64,000 bases of DNA, from NCBI RefSeq assembly GCF_006439055.1, contig NZ_RCZC01000002.1:1163220-1227219 (forward strand), in the 5' to 3' direction. The first letter of the stretch is position 1; each line of letters begins with the position of its first letter. Position numbers and translations under genes: made by a program. Below the pieces are notes generated by a model. That model made no database searches. It had not been told where the DNA came from and saw only the letters and a list, made by a program, of their open reading frames with translations. Origin of the DNA: Sphingomonas glacialis (GTDB taxonomy: Bacteria > Pseudomonadota > Alphaproteobacteria > Sphingomonadales > Sphingomonadaceae). Below, piece after piece: positions 37,116 to 46,829 of this stretch.

Positions 37116-37220
37116 TCCCGCGCTGTTTGGCGGCCTTTGCCTTCGCGGCGTGACGAAGGCTAGGCGGCCCCGCGATCGCCTGTCATAGCGCCGACGCAAT
37201 CGTGTCGCAGGGGATCGCAT

Positions 37221-38495
37221 ATGCGTTGGACCACCAAGATCTTTGCCGCCGCCTTGTGCGCTGCCCTGCAAGCCTGCGTGACCGCACCCGCCCCCGGGCC
37301 ACGCCCCACCGCACTGCGCGAGGAAGCGCGTACGCCCGTCACGATCCTCGTCTCGATCGATGGTTTCCGCCCCGATTACCGCTCGCGCGGCGTGACGCCC
37401 AACCTCGATGCGCTTGCCGCGAGCGGGATCAGCGCGGCGATGCGGCCGTCTTTCCCGTCCAAGACCTTCCCCAATCACTGGACGCTCGTCACCGGCCTCA
37501 GGCCAGACCGCAACGGCATTGTCTCGAACGCGATGGAGGACGTCGCGCGCCCCGGCGAGAAGTTCACGATGGAGGATTCGAAGGATCCCTTCTGGTGGAA
37601 CGCCGCCGAGCCGCTCTGGGTCACCGCCGAGCGCGGCGGGGTGCGCAGCGCGACGATGTTCTGGCCAGGCGCGAACGTTGCCTGGGGCGGCACGCTCAAG
37701 GGCCATGGCGCGACCAGTGGCGGGGTGCGCCCCGAGGATTGGTGGCCGTTCGACCAGGCGGTACCGAGCGAGCAGCGCGTCGCCGGGGTGATCGACTGGC
37801 TCCGGCGTCCTGCGGCGCAGCGGCCGCGCTTCATCACGCTCTATTTCGATACCGTCGACAGCGCCGGGCACAGCTTCGGCCCCGATGCGCCCGAGACGAC
37901 CGAAGCGGTCAAGCAGGTCGATGCGCAGATCGGCGCGCTCGTATCGGGGCTCCGCGCGCTCGGCCAGCCCGCCAATCTGGTGATCGTCGCCGATCACGGC
38001 ATGGCGGCAACGAGCCCGGCGCGCACCATCGCGATCAACAGCATCGCCAACCCGGCGGACTATCGCCTGTTCGAATCGGGGCCGTTCGCCAGCCTCTACG
38101 CAGTGCCTGGCCACGAGGCCGCGCTCGAAAAGGCGCTGCTCGGCCATCACACGCATTACGATTGCTGGCGCAAGAGCGAGATCCCGGCGCGGCTGCACTA
38201 TGGCACCAACCCGCGCATCCCGCCCTATTTCTGCCTCGCCGAGACGGGCTGGTCGCTGAGCGCGACCCCGCCGCGCGCCGATGCGAAGGCGGGTGGCAAT
38301 CACGGCTTCGACAATGCCGCGCCCGAAATGGCGGCTTTGTTCATCGCCAGCGGCCCCGCGATCAAGCCGCTCGGCACGCTGCCCGGGTTCGACAATGTCG
38401 ATGTCGCGCCGCTGATCCGCGATCTGCTGAGGCTGCCCGCCGGGACCGGGCTCGACGGCGACGATGCGCCGTTCCGCGCGGCGCTCGCCAAGTAG
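37221..38495 (+). CDS. Nucleotide pyrophosphatase/phosphodiesterase-like lipoprotein (alkaline phosphatase superfamily)
   Basis: 424 residues with lipobox LQAC at about residues 16-19 (AALCAALQAC). Alkaline phosphatase-superfamily signatures: ILVSIDGFRPDYRS (metal Asp), SFPSKTFPNHWTLVTGLRPD (nucleophile Thr), DTVDSAGHSFGP, VADHGMA and GGNHGFDN supply metal-site residues. Expected to hydrolyse nucleotide or phosphodiester substrates in the periplasm. The MaoC-like gene follows after 38 bp. Confidence 0.87.
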   Translation: MRWTTKIFAAALCAALQACVTAPAPGPRPTALREEARTPVTILVSIDGFRPDYRSRGVTPNLDALAASGISAAMRPSFPSKTFPNHWTLVTGLRPDRNGIVSNAMEDVARPGEKFTMEDSKDPFWWNAAEPLWVTAERGGVRSATMFWPGANVAWGGTLKGHGATSGGVRPEDWWPFDQAVPSEQRVAGVIDWLRRPAAQRPRFITLYFDTVDSAGHSFGPDAPETTEAVKQVDAQIGALVSGLRALGQPANLVIVADHGMAATSPARTIAINSIANPADYRLFESGPFASLYAVPGHEAALEKALLGHHTHYDCWRKSEIPARLHYGTNPRIPPYFCLAETGWSLSATPPRADAKAGGNHGFDNAAPEMAALFIASGPAIKPLGTLPGFDNVDVAPLIRDLLRLPAGTGLDGDDAPFRAALAK

Positions 38496-38533
38496 GACTT
38501 GCCTTCGCCGCGAGAGCGCTAGACACTCGCGCG

Positions 38534-38983
38534 ATGCAATATTTCGAAGATATCGTGGTCGGCAGCAAAGCGTCGTTCGGCCAGTATGCGGTGCTGCACG
38601 ACGAGGTCGTCACCTTCGCCAAGGCCTATGACCCGCAGCCGTTCCACCTCTCCGATGCGGCCGCCGCCGAAACGCATTTCGGGCGGCTGTCGGCGAGCGG
38701 GTGGCACACCTGCGCGATGACGATGGCGATGGTGGTGGAGAACCTCAAAGCCCACGATCAGGCCGGCCTGGGATCGCCCGGGATCGACGAATTGCGCTGG
38801 CTCAAACCCGTCTATCCCGGCGACACGCTGCGCTGCGAGACCGAGATCCTCGACAAGCGCGCGTCGCAGAGCCGCCCCGAGATGGGGAGCTATCGCAGCC
38901 GGATGACGGTGCTCAACCAGCACGACGTCGCGGTGATGACCTTCGTCTCGATCGGCCTGATCCGCACGCGACCCGTTGGCTGA
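38534..38983 (+). CDS. MaoC-like hotdog dehydratase
   Basis: 149 residues. Hotdog-fold acyl hydratase/dehydratase: AKAYDPQPFHLSDAAAAETH holds the Asp/His catalytic pair, followed by GRLSASGWHT and WLKPVYPGDTLRCETEILDK. Likely hydrates an enoyl-CoA; substrate unclear. ATG 38534 chosen; the longer frame runs back through the phosphatase gene. Confidence 0.87.
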   Translation: MQYFEDIVVGSKASFGQYAVLHDEVVTFAKAYDPQPFHLSDAAAAETHFGRLSASGWHTCAMTMAMVVENLKAHDQAGLGSPGIDELRWLKPVYPGDTLRCETEILDKRASQSRPEMGSYRSRMTVLNQHDVAVMTFVSIGLIRTRPVG

Positions 38984-39043
38984 CGCCGCTACGCCCCGCC
39001 CTCGGGCGAGGGCGACGGGCCAGCACCATCCGGGGTGCCGCTC

Positions 39044-39451
39044 CTAGCGGCGGTGACCGCCTCCACGCCCGGGCCCGCCGCGCCCACCGAAGTTTCCGCG
39101 ATTGCCACCGCCTGGCCGCCCCTGGATCCCATAGTCGCGCCACATCGGGCGGATCTCGCGACGCGCGCCGCGCCACGGCTGCGAGCGGCCCTGCCAATAG
39201 CCGCGCTGCTGGTTATTCCAGCGATGCCGGACGTTGTAGCGATCGTAGACGTAATAGCCCGAGCCCGGGTAATAATAGTCGTTGTTCCAGCCCCAATAGG
39301 GATCCGCGCGGTATCCGCCATAATAGGGGTCCCACCCGCCTGCTCCGTATCCGACCTGAACGCCGCCATAACCATAATCGTCGACGCAGGCGGATAGCCC
39401 GCCGAGCGACACCAAGGCAGCGGCGGCAAGTGCGAGTTTTTTGAGCGGCAT
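39044..39451 (-). CDS. Gly/Tyr/Arg-rich hypothetical lipoprotein
   Basis: 135 residues from ATG 39451. Lipobox LSAC at about residues 18-21 (ALVSLGGLSACVDD). The mature part is rich in Tyr and Gly (GYGAGGWDPYYGGYRADPYW), then NYVRHRWNNQQ-like and Arg/Gly-rich GNRGNFGGRGGPGRGGGHRR at the end. Such lipoproteins recur in sphingomonads without known role. Base use resembles its neighbours. Confidence 0.7.
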   Translation of the reverse strand: MPLKKLALAAAALVSLGGLSACVDDYGYGGVQVGYGAGGWDPYYGGYRADPYWGWNNDYYYPGSGYYVYDRYNVRHRWNNQQRGYWQGRSQPWRGARREIRPMWRDYGIQGRPGGGNRGNFGGRGGPGRGGGHRR

Positions 39452-39543
39452 GACGCGATCCTTGAGCGGAGGCGCGCCGGACGGTTCGTGGGGCGCGGTG
39501 ATACAGGTCAACCCGGACGCGCCCGCTTTGGTTCCTCTGCGGC

Positions 39544-40080
39544 TCAGTGCCCGGGGTAGGCGATCAGCGAATCGACCGTGATGCCATCCGAGCGGAGCGC
39601 ATCGGCGCCGCCGAGATCGGGGAGATCGACCAGGAACTGCGCCTGTTCGACCACCGCGCCCGCCTTGCGCAACAGCCGCAGCGCGGCGCGCGCGGTGCCG
39701 CCGGTGGCGATAAGATCGTCGACCAGCAGGACGCGCTTGCCGGGCGTCAGCGCATCGGCATGCATCGCGATCCGGTCGATGCCGTATTCGAGCGCATAAT
39801 CCTCGGCGATCGTCGCGCCGGGCAGCTTGCCGTCCTTGCGGATCAGCAGCACGCCGGCGTTCAGCGGGCGGGCCAGGGCGGCTGCGAAGAGGAAGCCGCG
39901 CGCCTCGATCCCGGCGATGAGATCGATCGGCCCGAGCGTGGTCGCCGCCATCCGCGTGATCGTCTGTGCGAAGCCATGGGCATCGAGCAGCAGCGTCGTG
40001 ATGTCGCGGAACTGGATGCCGGGTTTGGGGAAGTCCGGGATCGTCCGGATCAGCGCCTTGAGATCGTCATTGTCAGCCAT
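39544..40080 (-). CDS. apt: Adenine phosphoribosyltransferase
   Basis: 178 residues. Salvages adenine to AMP with PRPP. PRPP loop VLLVDDLIATGGTARAALRL, and the N-terminal PDFPKPGIQFRDITTLL and GIEARGFLFAAALA are canonical. In the same direction as petABC, about 110 bp after petC, separated by a family A repeat. Confidence 0.96.
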   Translation of the reverse strand: MADNDDLKALIRTIPDFPKPGIQFRDITTLLLDAHGFAQTITRMAATTLGPIDLIAGIEARGFLFAAALARPLNAGVLLIRKDGKLPGATIAEDYALEYGIDRIAMHADALTPGKRVLLVDDLIATGGTARAALRLLRKAGAVVEQAQFLVDLPDLGGADALRSDGITVDSLIAYPGH

Positions 40081-40088
40081 AAGATCCT

Positions 40089-40181
40089 CGTCGCCCCGGC
40101 CAAGGCCGGGGCCGTTATGCCGCGCTGCGAAACGACTGTCCCGCAGTCAACGTAGCGGCCCCGGCCTTCGCCGGGGCGACG
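40089..40181. repeat. Palindromic repeat, family A (GTCGCCCC type), between petC and apt
   Basis: CGTCGCCCCGGCCAAGGCCG at 40089 with its complement ending CGGGGCGACG at 40181. Closest in arm sequence to the copy inside glyS. Co-directional intergenic location. Confidence 0.85.
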
Positions 40182-40189
40182 TCTATGGA

Positions 40190-41008
40190 TCAGTGCTTAA
40201 TGTCGCGCCAGATGTTCTGATACGCGCCGTAGGACAGCACGCAGAACAGCAGCAGGAAGCCGAGCACCGCGAGGCCATAGCCATGCCGCGCGGGCAGGTT
40301 CGGCTCAGCCGCCCAAGTCAGGAACGCCGTCACGTCCTTGGCATTCTGGTCGACGGTCGATTTGGTGCCGTCGAGATAGGTGACCTGCCCATCCTGCGTC
40401 AGCGGTGGCGGCATCGCGAGGTTGAGGTTCGCGAAATACGGGTTGTAATACAGGCCGTCGGGGACCTTTGCGTCGGGGAAATGCTTGAGCAAGGCGGCCG
40501 GCTGATCCTGATAGCCCGTCAGCAGCGAATAGACATAGGCCGGGCCTTCATGCCGCGCCTTGGTGATCAGCGACAGGTCTGGCGGGTTGCCCGTGCCGGG
40601 ATAATAGACCGTCGGGAAATAATCGGCTGGCGTGTTGGGCCGATCGGTCGTGTCGCCCGACTTGGGGTCGAACTGCTTGGCCTTGACCGCCCAGTCGGCG
40701 GCGAACTTCTTCACCTGGCCCGCGGAATAGCCGAGCTGCGTCAGGTCGCGGAACGCGACGTGCTTGAGCGAATGGCAGTTCGAGCAGACTTCCTTGTAGA
40801 CCTGCAAGCCCCGCTGGAGCTGGCGCTCATTAAAGGTGCCGAGCAGACCGTTCGAGGCAAGCTCGACCTCCTTGGGGTGGCGATGGAATTCCTCGACCGC
40901 GGTCGGCGGCGCCGGATCGGTGACCGCGCTGTAGACGGTGCCGAACAGCGCCCAGGCGAGGCAGGCGACGATACCGGCGCCGATGAGGATTGCGATTGCG
41001 CGAACCAT
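40190..41008 (-). CDS. petC: Cytochrome c1 of the bc1 complex
   Basis: 272 residues. Haem c1 subunit passing electrons from the Rieske centre to cytochrome c. An N-terminal membrane/signal segment, the haem motif CSNCH (VYKEVCSNCHSLKHVAF), the axial methionine in NLNLAMPPPL, and the C-terminal membrane anchor (GYGLAVLGFLLLFCVLSYGA) are present. Ends the petABC operon. Confidence 0.96.
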   Translation of the reverse strand: MVRAIAILIGAGIVACLAWALFGTVYSAVTDPAPPTAVEEFHRHPKEVELASNGLLGTFNERQLQRGLQVYKEVCSNCHSLKHVAFRDLTQLGYSAGQVKKFAADWAVKAKQFDPKSGDTTDRPNTPADYFPTVYYPGTGNPPDLSLITKARHEGPAYVYSLLTGYQDQPAALLKHFPDAKVPDGLYYNPYFANLNLAMPPPLTQDGQVTYLDGTKSTVDQNAKDVTAFLTWAAEPNLPARHGYGLAVLGFLLLFCVLSYGAYQNIWRDIKH

Positions 41009-41023
41009 TGGTCTGATTGCCCC

Positions 41024-42331
41024 TTATTCGGCCGGAACCGGGCTACCGCTGAGCGCGGTATGAGCCGGACTGGTGCCACCCTTTTTCGCCAAGACCGCCT
41101 CGGTGATCGAGTTCGGCAGCGGCCGCGGCCGCTCGGCGCGCGAGACGATCGGCAGGATGATCAGGAAGTGCGCGAAATAATAGGCCGCGGTGATCTGCCC
41201 GAGCGCGACCTTGAACGGCGAGATCTCCGACCCGCCGACCCAACCGAGCACCAGCACGTCGAGCACCAGCACCCAGAAGAAGATGCGGTACAGGGGGCGA
41301 TAGTTGGACGAGCGCACCGGCGAGCTGTCGAGCCATGGCAGGAAGAACAGCAGCAGGATCGACCCGAACATCGCCAGCACGCCGAGCAGCTTGGCCGGAA
41401 TGAACAGGAAATCCGCGGTGAACGAGCGCAGGATCGCGTAGAACGGCCAGAAATACCATTCGGGGACGATGTGGGCGGGCGTCTGCAGCGCGTTGGCCGG
41501 GATATAGTTATCCGGATGGCCGAGGCTGTTGGGTGCGAAGAACAGCAGCGACGCGAAGATCAGCAGGAACACGCCGAGCCCGAAACCGTCCTTCGCGGTA
41601 TAATAGGGATGGAACGGGACCGTGTCCTGCTCGCCCTTCACGTCGACCCCGGTCGGGTTGTTCGAGCCCGGAATGTGCAGCGCCCAGATGTGCAGGATGA
41701 TGACGCCCGCGATCACGAACGGCAGCAGATAGTGGAGCGAGAAGAAGCGGTTGAGCGCGGCGTCGTCAGGCGCATATCCGCCGAGCAGCCAGATCCGGAT
41801 CGTGTCGCCGACCACGGGGATCGCCGAGAAGAAGCCGGTGATGACCTGCGCGCCCCAGAAGCTCATCTGCCCCCAGGGGAGCACATAGCCCATGAACGCG
41901 GTCGCCATCATCAGCAGGAAGATCGTGACGCCGAGCAGCCAGATCATCTCACGCGGCGCCTTGTACGATCCGTAAAAGAGCCCGCGGAAAATGTGGATAT
42001 AGACCACGACGAAGAACATCGAGGCGCCGTTCGCGTGCGCATAGCGCAGGAACCAGCCGCCATTGACGTCGCGCATGATGTGCTCGACCGAATCGAACGC
42101 GACGCCGCCATTGGCGGCGTAATGCATCGCCAGCACGATGCCGGTGACGATCTGGATCGCGAGCGCCGCGCCGGCGAGCACGCCGAAGTTCCAGAAATAG
42201 TTGAGGTTGCGCGGCACAGGATAGCCCGCACCGACCGCGCCGTAGACGAGGCGCGGGAGCGGCAGGCGCTCGTCGATCCATTTGGTGAACCCGCTCTTGG
42301 GTTCGTAATGCTTGGCCCAGGGAAAGCTCAT
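41024..42331 (-). CDS. petB: Cytochrome b of the bc1 complex
   Basis: 435 residues, full length with the eight-helix layout. Quinol oxidation (Qo) motif [12 protein letters not shown], haem b ligands in GVVLAMHY-type and [15 protein letters not shown] regions, and [14 protein letters not shown]. Starts 10 bp after petA. Catalyses ubiquinol oxidation with proton translocation in the inner membrane. Confidence 0.97.
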   Translation of the reverse strand: MSFPWAKHYEPKSGFTKWIDERLPLPRLVYGAVGAGYPVPRNLNYFWNFGVLAGAALAIQIVTGIVLAMHYAANGGVAFDSVEHIMRDVNGGWFLRYAHANGASMFFVVVYIHIFRGLFYGSYKAPREMIWLLGVTIFLLMMATAFMGYVLPWGQMSFWGAQVITGFFSAIPVVGDTIRIWLLGGYAPDDAALNRFFSLHYLLPFVIAGVIILHIWALHIPGSNNPTGVDVKGEQDTVPFHPYYTAKDGFGLGVFLLIFASLLFFAPNSLGHPDNYIPANALQTPAHIVPEWYFWPFYAILRSFTADFLFIPAKLLGVLAMFGSILLLFFLPWLDSSPVRSSNYRPLYRIFFWVLVLDVLVLGWVGGSEISPFKVALGQITAAYYFAHFLIILPIVSRAERPRPLPNSITEAVLAKKGGTSPAHTALSGSPVPAE

Positions 42332-42341
42332 CTCTCTATCC

Positions 42342-42914
42342 TCAACCCACCACGACCGTCGACGGCGACGTGAACTTGTAATCCGGCACGAACAGGTTCT
42401 TCGGCGCCGGTCCCTTCCGGATGCGCGCCGCAGTGTCGTATTGCGAGCCGTGGCATGGGCAGAAATAGCCGCCGAACTGGCCGCGATCCTCGCCCGACGT
42501 GATGCCCTGCGGAATGCAGCCGAGATGCGTGCAGACGCCGAGCGTGATCAGCCAGTTCTTCTTGCCGCGCGTGCGCTGTTCGAGCGTCTCGGGGTCGCGC
42601 AGCGACTTAACGTCGACCTTGTCGGCCTCGGCGATTTCCGCGGGCGTCAGGTTGCGCACGAACAACGGCTGCTTGCGGAACGAGACGACGATGCCCTGCC
42701 CGGCCTCGACCTTGCTCAGATCGACTTCGGTCGTGGCGAGCGCGAGCACGTCGGCCGAGGGGTTCATCTGGTTGATCAAGGGGACGATGATGGCGATCGC
42801 GCCGACGCCGGCGACCGAGACCGCGGCGATGCTGAGGAAATCGCGACGGCGTGGCTCCCCGTCATGGTGCGGTTCCTCGTGCCGGGGAACTTCCAGGGTG
42901 TTACCGCTTGCCAT
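42342..42914 (-). CDS. petA: Rieske iron-sulfur protein of the bc1 complex
   Basis: 190 residues from ATG 42914. 2Fe-2S motifs [10 protein letters not shown] and CPCHGSQYD. The N-terminal [19 protein letters not shown] is a twin-arginine-type signal anchor. A longer frame upstream lacks family sequence. First gene of petABC; a GCTTCCC/GGGAAGC hairpin lies upstream at 43014-43034. Confidence 0.96.
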   Translation of the reverse strand: MASGNTLEVPRHEEPHHDGEPRRRDFLSIAAVSVAGVGAIAIIVPLINQMNPSADVLALATTEVDLSKVEAGQGIVVSFRKQPLFVRNLTPAEIAEADKVDVKSLRDPETLEQRTRGKKNWLITLGVCTHLGCIPQGITSGEDRGQFGGYFCPCHGSQYDTAARIRKGPAPKNLFVPDYKFTSPSTVVVG

Positions 42915-43102
42915 CCACTCGCCCTTGTTCTTCGCTCCCCCGCCACAGCGCGCGGTTGAGCGATCGATTTTGACACGGCGGCCTGCATGACGGATCGACA
43001 AGCGCGCCTGAACGCTTCCCTCGATTGGGGAAGCTTGAACGCTCTGTTAGCCGGGCCGCCAAGCTTTTGCCAACTGCATTTTAAGAGTGCTAGCGGGGCG
43101 GC

Positions 43103-43552
43103 ATGCGTATTGCCCTTTATCAACCCGACATGGCCGGCAATGTCGGTGCGATCTTCCGGCTCGGTGCCTGCCTCGGCGTCGGGGTCGATGTGATCGAGCC
43201 GACCGGCTTCACGTGGAGCGAGAAGGCGCTCGCACGCTCGGGGATGGACTATGCCGAACTGGTCGAGGTGCGGCGGCATGTCGACTGGGAGGCGTTCGTC
43301 GCGACCGTGCCGGGGCGAATCGTCTTGCTCTCGACGCGCGGCGGGGTGCGGATCGATGCCGCTGCGTTCCGCGCCGACGATGTGCTGCTGATGGGATCGG
43401 AGGGGAGCGGCGTGCCCGATGCGGTGCACGACCAGGCCGATCTGGCGGTGCGGATCCCCTTGGTCGAGGGAATGCGCTCGCTCAATATCGCGGTGGCGGC
43501 GGGAATCGCGCTGAGCGAAGCGCTACGCCAGACGGGCGGATGGCCCACCTAA
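43103..43552 (+). CDS. trmL: tRNA (cytidine(34)-2'-O)-methyltransferase
   Basis: 149 residues. SPOUT-family methyltransferase acting on the wobble nucleotide of tRNA-Leu. Trefoil knot signatures MGSEGSGVPDAVH and IPLVEGMRSLNIAVAAGIAL are exact. Divergent from petA, in the same direction as hemF but with a 190-bp palindromic spacer between. Confidence 0.94.
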   Translation: MRIALYQPDMAGNVGAIFRLGACLGVGVDVIEPTGFTWSEKALARSGMDYAELVEVRRHVDWEAFVATVPGRIVLLSTRGGVRIDAAAFRADDVLLMGSEGSGVPDAVHDQADLAVRIPLVEGMRSLNIAVAAGIALSEALRQTGGWPT

Positions 43553-43708
43553 ATCCTCCCCCGGGAACCGGGGGAGGGGGACCGCTCGGCTTCTTCAGCC
43601 GAGGGGTGGAGGGGGCCTCTCCACGAGCGTTACGCTAGTGGCGGCCCCCTCCACCACCAGCCTGAAGAAGGCTGGCGGTCCCCCTCCCCCGCTGCGCGAG
43701 GGAGGATT
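43553..43708. repeat. Long palindromic repeat (family D) between trmL and hemF
   Basis: AATCCTCCCCCGGGAACCGG at the left pairs with CCCCCGCTGCGCGAGGGAGGATT at the right, with inner arms CCGCTCGGCTTCTTCAG/CTGAAGAAGGCTGGCGG and GGAGGGGGCC/GGCCCCCTCC. About 156 bp, nearly all able to fold. Fills the gap, in which I see no gene. Sequence class shared with family B/C in being rich in CCCTCC but distinct. Confidence 0.8.
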
Positions 43709-43741
43709 GAAGAAGCATCAGATTCTCGGCACAACAGCGGC

Positions 43742-44581
43742 ATGGACCTCGACCCCGAACAAACCACCGCCCGCATCTGGTTCGAGCAATTGCGCGACCA
43801 GATCTGCGCCGAATTCGTCGCGATCGAACGCGAAGCCGGATCCGACGCCGATTTCGACTACACCCCCTGGGACCGCACCGACCCGAGCGGCGGTGACGGT
43901 GGTGGCGGCGTGCGCGGCGTGATGAAGGGCAAGGTCTTCGAGAAGGTCGGCGTCAACGTCTCGACCGTCGGCGGCGCGTTCGAGGGCGAGTTCGCCAAGT
44001 CGATCCACGGCGCGGCGGAGGACCCGACCTTCTTCGCCACCGGCATCAGCCTCGTCGCGCACATGGCCAACCCGCACGTCCCCGCGGTCCATATGAACTG
44101 CCGCTTCCTCGTCACGACCAGGCGCTGGTTCGGCGGCGGCGCTGACCTCAACCCGCCGCTCCCCTACCCGGAGGACACCGCCGAGTTCCACGCTGCGATG
44201 AAGGCAGCGTGCGACCCGCACGGCGCGGACTATTACGAACGCTATTCGAAATGGGCCGAGGACTATTTCTACATCCCGCACCGCAAAGTGCACCGCGGCG
44301 TCGGCGGCATTTTCTGCGACCATCTCGAGGGCGATTTCGCCGCCAATTTCGCCTTCATCCAGGATCTCGGCCGCGCGTTTCTCGACGTTTACCCGAAGAT
44401 CGTGCGGCGGCGGATGAACCTGCCCTTCACGCCAGCCGACACCGCGCAGATGCTCGAATGGCGCGGGCGCTATGCCGAGTTCAATCTGGTCTATGATCGC
44501 GGCACGCTGTTCGGGCTCAAGACCGGCGGCAATATCGATGCGATCCTGATGAGCCTGCCACCGCTCGCGACCTGGTCGTGA
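43742..44581 (+). CDS. hemF: Coproporphyrinogen III oxidase, oxygen-dependent
   Basis: 279 residues. Converts coproporphyrinogen III to protoporphyrinogen IX using O2, in haem synthesis. HMNCRFLVTTRRWFGGGADL and EFNLVYDRGTLFGLKTGGN are invariant family blocks. Starts ATG 43742 right after the family D repeat. A GNAT gene follows after 4 bp. Confidence 0.96.
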   Translation: MDLDPEQTTARIWFEQLRDQICAEFVAIEREAGSDADFDYTPWDRTDPSGGDGGGGVRGVMKGKVFEKVGVNVSTVGGAFEGEFAKSIHGAAEDPTFFATGISLVAHMANPHVPAVHMNCRFLVTTRRWFGGGADLNPPLPYPEDTAEFHAAMKAACDPHGADYYERYSKWAEDYFYIPHRKVHRGVGGIFCDHLEGDFAANFAFIQDLGRAFLDVYPKIVRRRMNLPFTPADTAQMLEWRGRYAEFNLVYDRGTLFGLKTGGNIDAILMSLPPLATWS

Positions 44582-44585
44582 GCCG

Positions 44586-45176
44586 ATGGGGCTGACCCCG
44601 GTCCGCGACGACGCGGTCGCCGCGATCGTCACCACGCTCGAGATGCGGCAGAAGCCGCCGCTGCGCCCGCTGCCCGCCTCGCGGTTGCGGCTCGCACGCT
44701 GGGAGGCACCGACGCCCGATCGCTACCGCGCGCTGTTCCGCCGCGTCGGCGCGCCGTGGCTGTGGTTCTCGCGCCTCGTGATCGACGAGGCGGCGCTCGT
44801 CGCGATCATCCATGATCCGGCCGTCGCTATCTACGCCGCGGTCGATCCCGCGGGGATCGAAGTCGGCATGGTCGAGCTCGACTTCCGCACCCCGGCGACA
44901 TGCGAAATCTCGTATTTCGCGCTTATCCCCGAACTCGCCGGCCAGGGCCTCGGCCGCTGGCTGATGGCCGAAACGCTCGCGCGCGCCTGGACGAAGGGGA
45001 TCGAGCGCGTCTGGCTGCACACCTGCACGCTCGATCATCCGAGCGCGCTCAATTTCTACCGCGCGCAAGGGTTCACCGCGATCAAGCGGACGATCGAGAC
45101 CTTCCCCGATCCGCGCGTCACCGGGCATCTGCCGCCCGAGACGGCGCCTCAGATCCCGCTCTTGAGCCGCCGATAG
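44586..45176 (+). CDS. GNAT family N-acetyltransferase
   Basis: 196 residues. Acetyl-CoA motif IPELAGQGLGRWLMAE and the late HTCTLDHPSALNFYRAQGF. The first 60 residues are Arg/Leu-rich and may be regulatory. In an operon with hemF. The last 28 bases overlap the 3' end of a convergent membrane gene. Confidence 0.84.
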   Translation: MGLTPVRDDAVAAIVTTLEMRQKPPLRPLPASRLRLARWEAPTPDRYRALFRRVGAPWLWFSRLVIDEAALVAIIHDPAVAIYAAVDPAGIEVGMVELDFRTPATCEISYFALIPELAGQGLGRWLMAETLARAWTKGIERVWLHTCTLDHPSALNFYRAQGFTAIKRTIETFPDPRVTGHLPPETAPQIPLLSRR

Positions 45177-45889
45177 AGCGCGATCTCGATGAGGATCGCG
45201 GCGAGCGTCGCGATCGTCCGCGCGGCGCCATTGCCGACATCGAGCACTGCGGCGACCACCGGATTGGCCATCGGCGCACCGTTCAGCGCACTGCCGAGCA
45301 GTTCGAACGGCAGCGCGAGCAGGTCGCCCGCGATCAACGGCACGCAAGCGAACGCCATCAGCGTCAGCCCGTGCCCGCGCGTCAGCGCGAAACTGCGCCG
45401 CCACGCTGCGATCACGCCGAGCGGGCGCTCTGCGACGAACGCCGGGCCGATCGGCATCAACCGGCCTTTGAGGTACAGGCCCGGGATCAGCAGCAGCGAC
45501 GCGATATTGACCGGAAACGTCACCAGCAGCGCGAGCAGGAGGTAGCGCGGCAGCAGCGGCAGCGCCTGGCGCAGCGCGGTGGCGACATCGGGGCGGTCGC
45601 GATCGGTATAGAGCAGGAACAACGTCAGCGTGCCGAACAGCGACGCCAGCGTCAGCGCCAGCACGAGCAGGTCGTTCTGCTTCGACCAGACCGCCACCGC
45701 ATCGAGCCACGCCTGCAGCGCGGCCGGATCCGAGCTCGACGCAGGCAGCGGCGGGGTCGGATCGACGAACATCACCTGCGCCACCTTGGGTACCAGCAGG
45801 AACACGCCCCCGACCCCGATCAGCAGATCGCGATCGCGCTTGGCCATCGCCCAGGCGTCGCGCAGCACGGCAGCAGCATCGAGTTTCAT
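45149..45889 (-). CDS. Hypothetical membrane protein
   Basis: 246 residues from ATG 45889, which overlaps the stop of the upstream gene (ATGA). At least five hydrophobic segments (LLIGVGGVFLLVPKVAQVMF, LALTLASLFGTLTLFLLY, YLLLALLVTFPVNIASLLLI, TLMAFACVPLIAGDLLALPF and a C-terminal helix). Resembles the upstream membrane gene in layout. Likely a DUF-type membrane protein of the sphingomonad glycerophosphodiester phosphodiesterase-like set; function unknown. Overlaps the convergent GNAT gene by 28 bp. Confidence 0.72.
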   Translation of the reverse strand: MKLDAAAVLRDAWAMAKRDRDLLIGVGGVFLLVPKVAQVMFVDPTPPLPASSSDPAALQAWLDAVAVWSKQNDLLVLALTLASLFGTLTLFLLYTDRDRPDVATALRQALPLLPRYLLLALLVTFPVNIASLLLIPGLYLKGRLMPIGPAFVAERPLGVIAAWRRSFALTRGHGLTLMAFACVPLIAGDLLALPFELLGSALNGAPMANPVVAAVLDVGNGAARTIATLAAILIEIALYRRLKSGI

Positions 45890-46704
45890 GAGCGCGCGAC
45901 GATCGCCTCGCGGGCGGCGAGATAGAGCTTGGCGAGGAACACCACCGCGAGCAGCGAGAACAGCGTCGAGACGCCGGCGACGACGATCTGCGTCAGCGTG
46001 CTGGCGAGCGTTACCCGCCCCTCGCCGCCGAGAACGAGCGCGAACACCGTCCCGAATACGCTCTTGGCAGCCGCCGAAGCGACCCACGAAACCACGCCAT
46101 ACAGCAACACCACGCCGATCACCTTCCACGCGATATGCCGCGTCAATTCGAAACTCCGGCGATAGACGCCCAATCCGCAGCGCTCTTCGAGCAGGATCGG
46201 GGTCACCAGCACCACGCAGCGCGCATAGGCCCAGAACAGCAGGACGGCCAGTACGAGACTGTAAAGCGTCACGAATGCCATCGCGCCACCGTTTACGTCG
46301 CCCGGCTGCAGCGTGCCGGCGGCGAGCGCGGCCATGTTCATGCCGCTGAGCCCGAACGCGATCCCGATCGGCGCCACGAGCACGAGCACCACCGCGAGCG
46401 TCACCAGCCCGATCCCGAGCACGGGCAGGAAGCGACGATTTGCCGCCTGTACCGCGGCGGCGCGCGGAATTGCCGGATCGAGCGCGAGCGCGGTGATCGC
46501 CAGCCCCGCCCAGCTCGTCAGCAGCGACAGCAGCAACACGATGATTCCGAGCAGCACGTCGCCCGCCTGCCCGCTCGATCCCATCAACGGCATCAGTATG
46601 CCGAGCAGCGCCAGCGGCACGAACAGTCCGAGCAACACCAGCGGGGTCATCGCGCCACGGCGCTCGCTCAGGCATTCGGTGGTGCGATCCCACACGGTGC
46701 TCAT
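45886..46704 (-). CDS. Hypothetical polytopic membrane protein
   Basis: 272 residues from ATG 46704; GTG codons a few residues earlier are possible. Six hydrophobic segments, among them [61 protein letters not shown] and [19 protein letters not shown]. The motif [15 protein letters not shown] also appears, changed, in the next gene (WRRSFALTRGHGLTL), so the two may be related. Coupled to it through ATGA. No function known. Confidence 0.72.
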   Translation of the reverse strand: MSTVWDRTTECLSERRGAMTPLVLLGLFVPLALLGILMPLMGSSGQAGDVLLGIIVLLLSLLTSWAGLAITALALDPAIPRAAAVQAANRRFLPVLGIGLVTLAVVLVLVAPIGIAFGLSGMNMAALAAGTLQPGDVNGGAMAFVTLYSLVLAVLLFWAYARCVVLVTPILLEERCGLGVYRRSFELTRHIAWKVIGVVLLYGVVSWVASAAAKSVFGTVFALVLGGEGRVTLASTLTQIVVAGVSTLFSLLAVVFLAKLYLAAREAIVARS

Positions 46705-46829
46705 CGTCACGGTCACGTCGTCTCTCCCCGGTTCCGCGCACGGCCCGCCCCGAGCGCCCGCTATTAGCGCGACGCGGCGGCGCTTGCCAATCACTTGCGT
46801 CCGGCTGGCAGCCGGGCCACATCGCGCAG

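Noticed and set aside
39827..42373. 848-codon plus-strand open frame opposite petC-petB
   Set aside because: Same cause: shadow of the bc1 genes, no motifs, Arg/Glu-rich composition.
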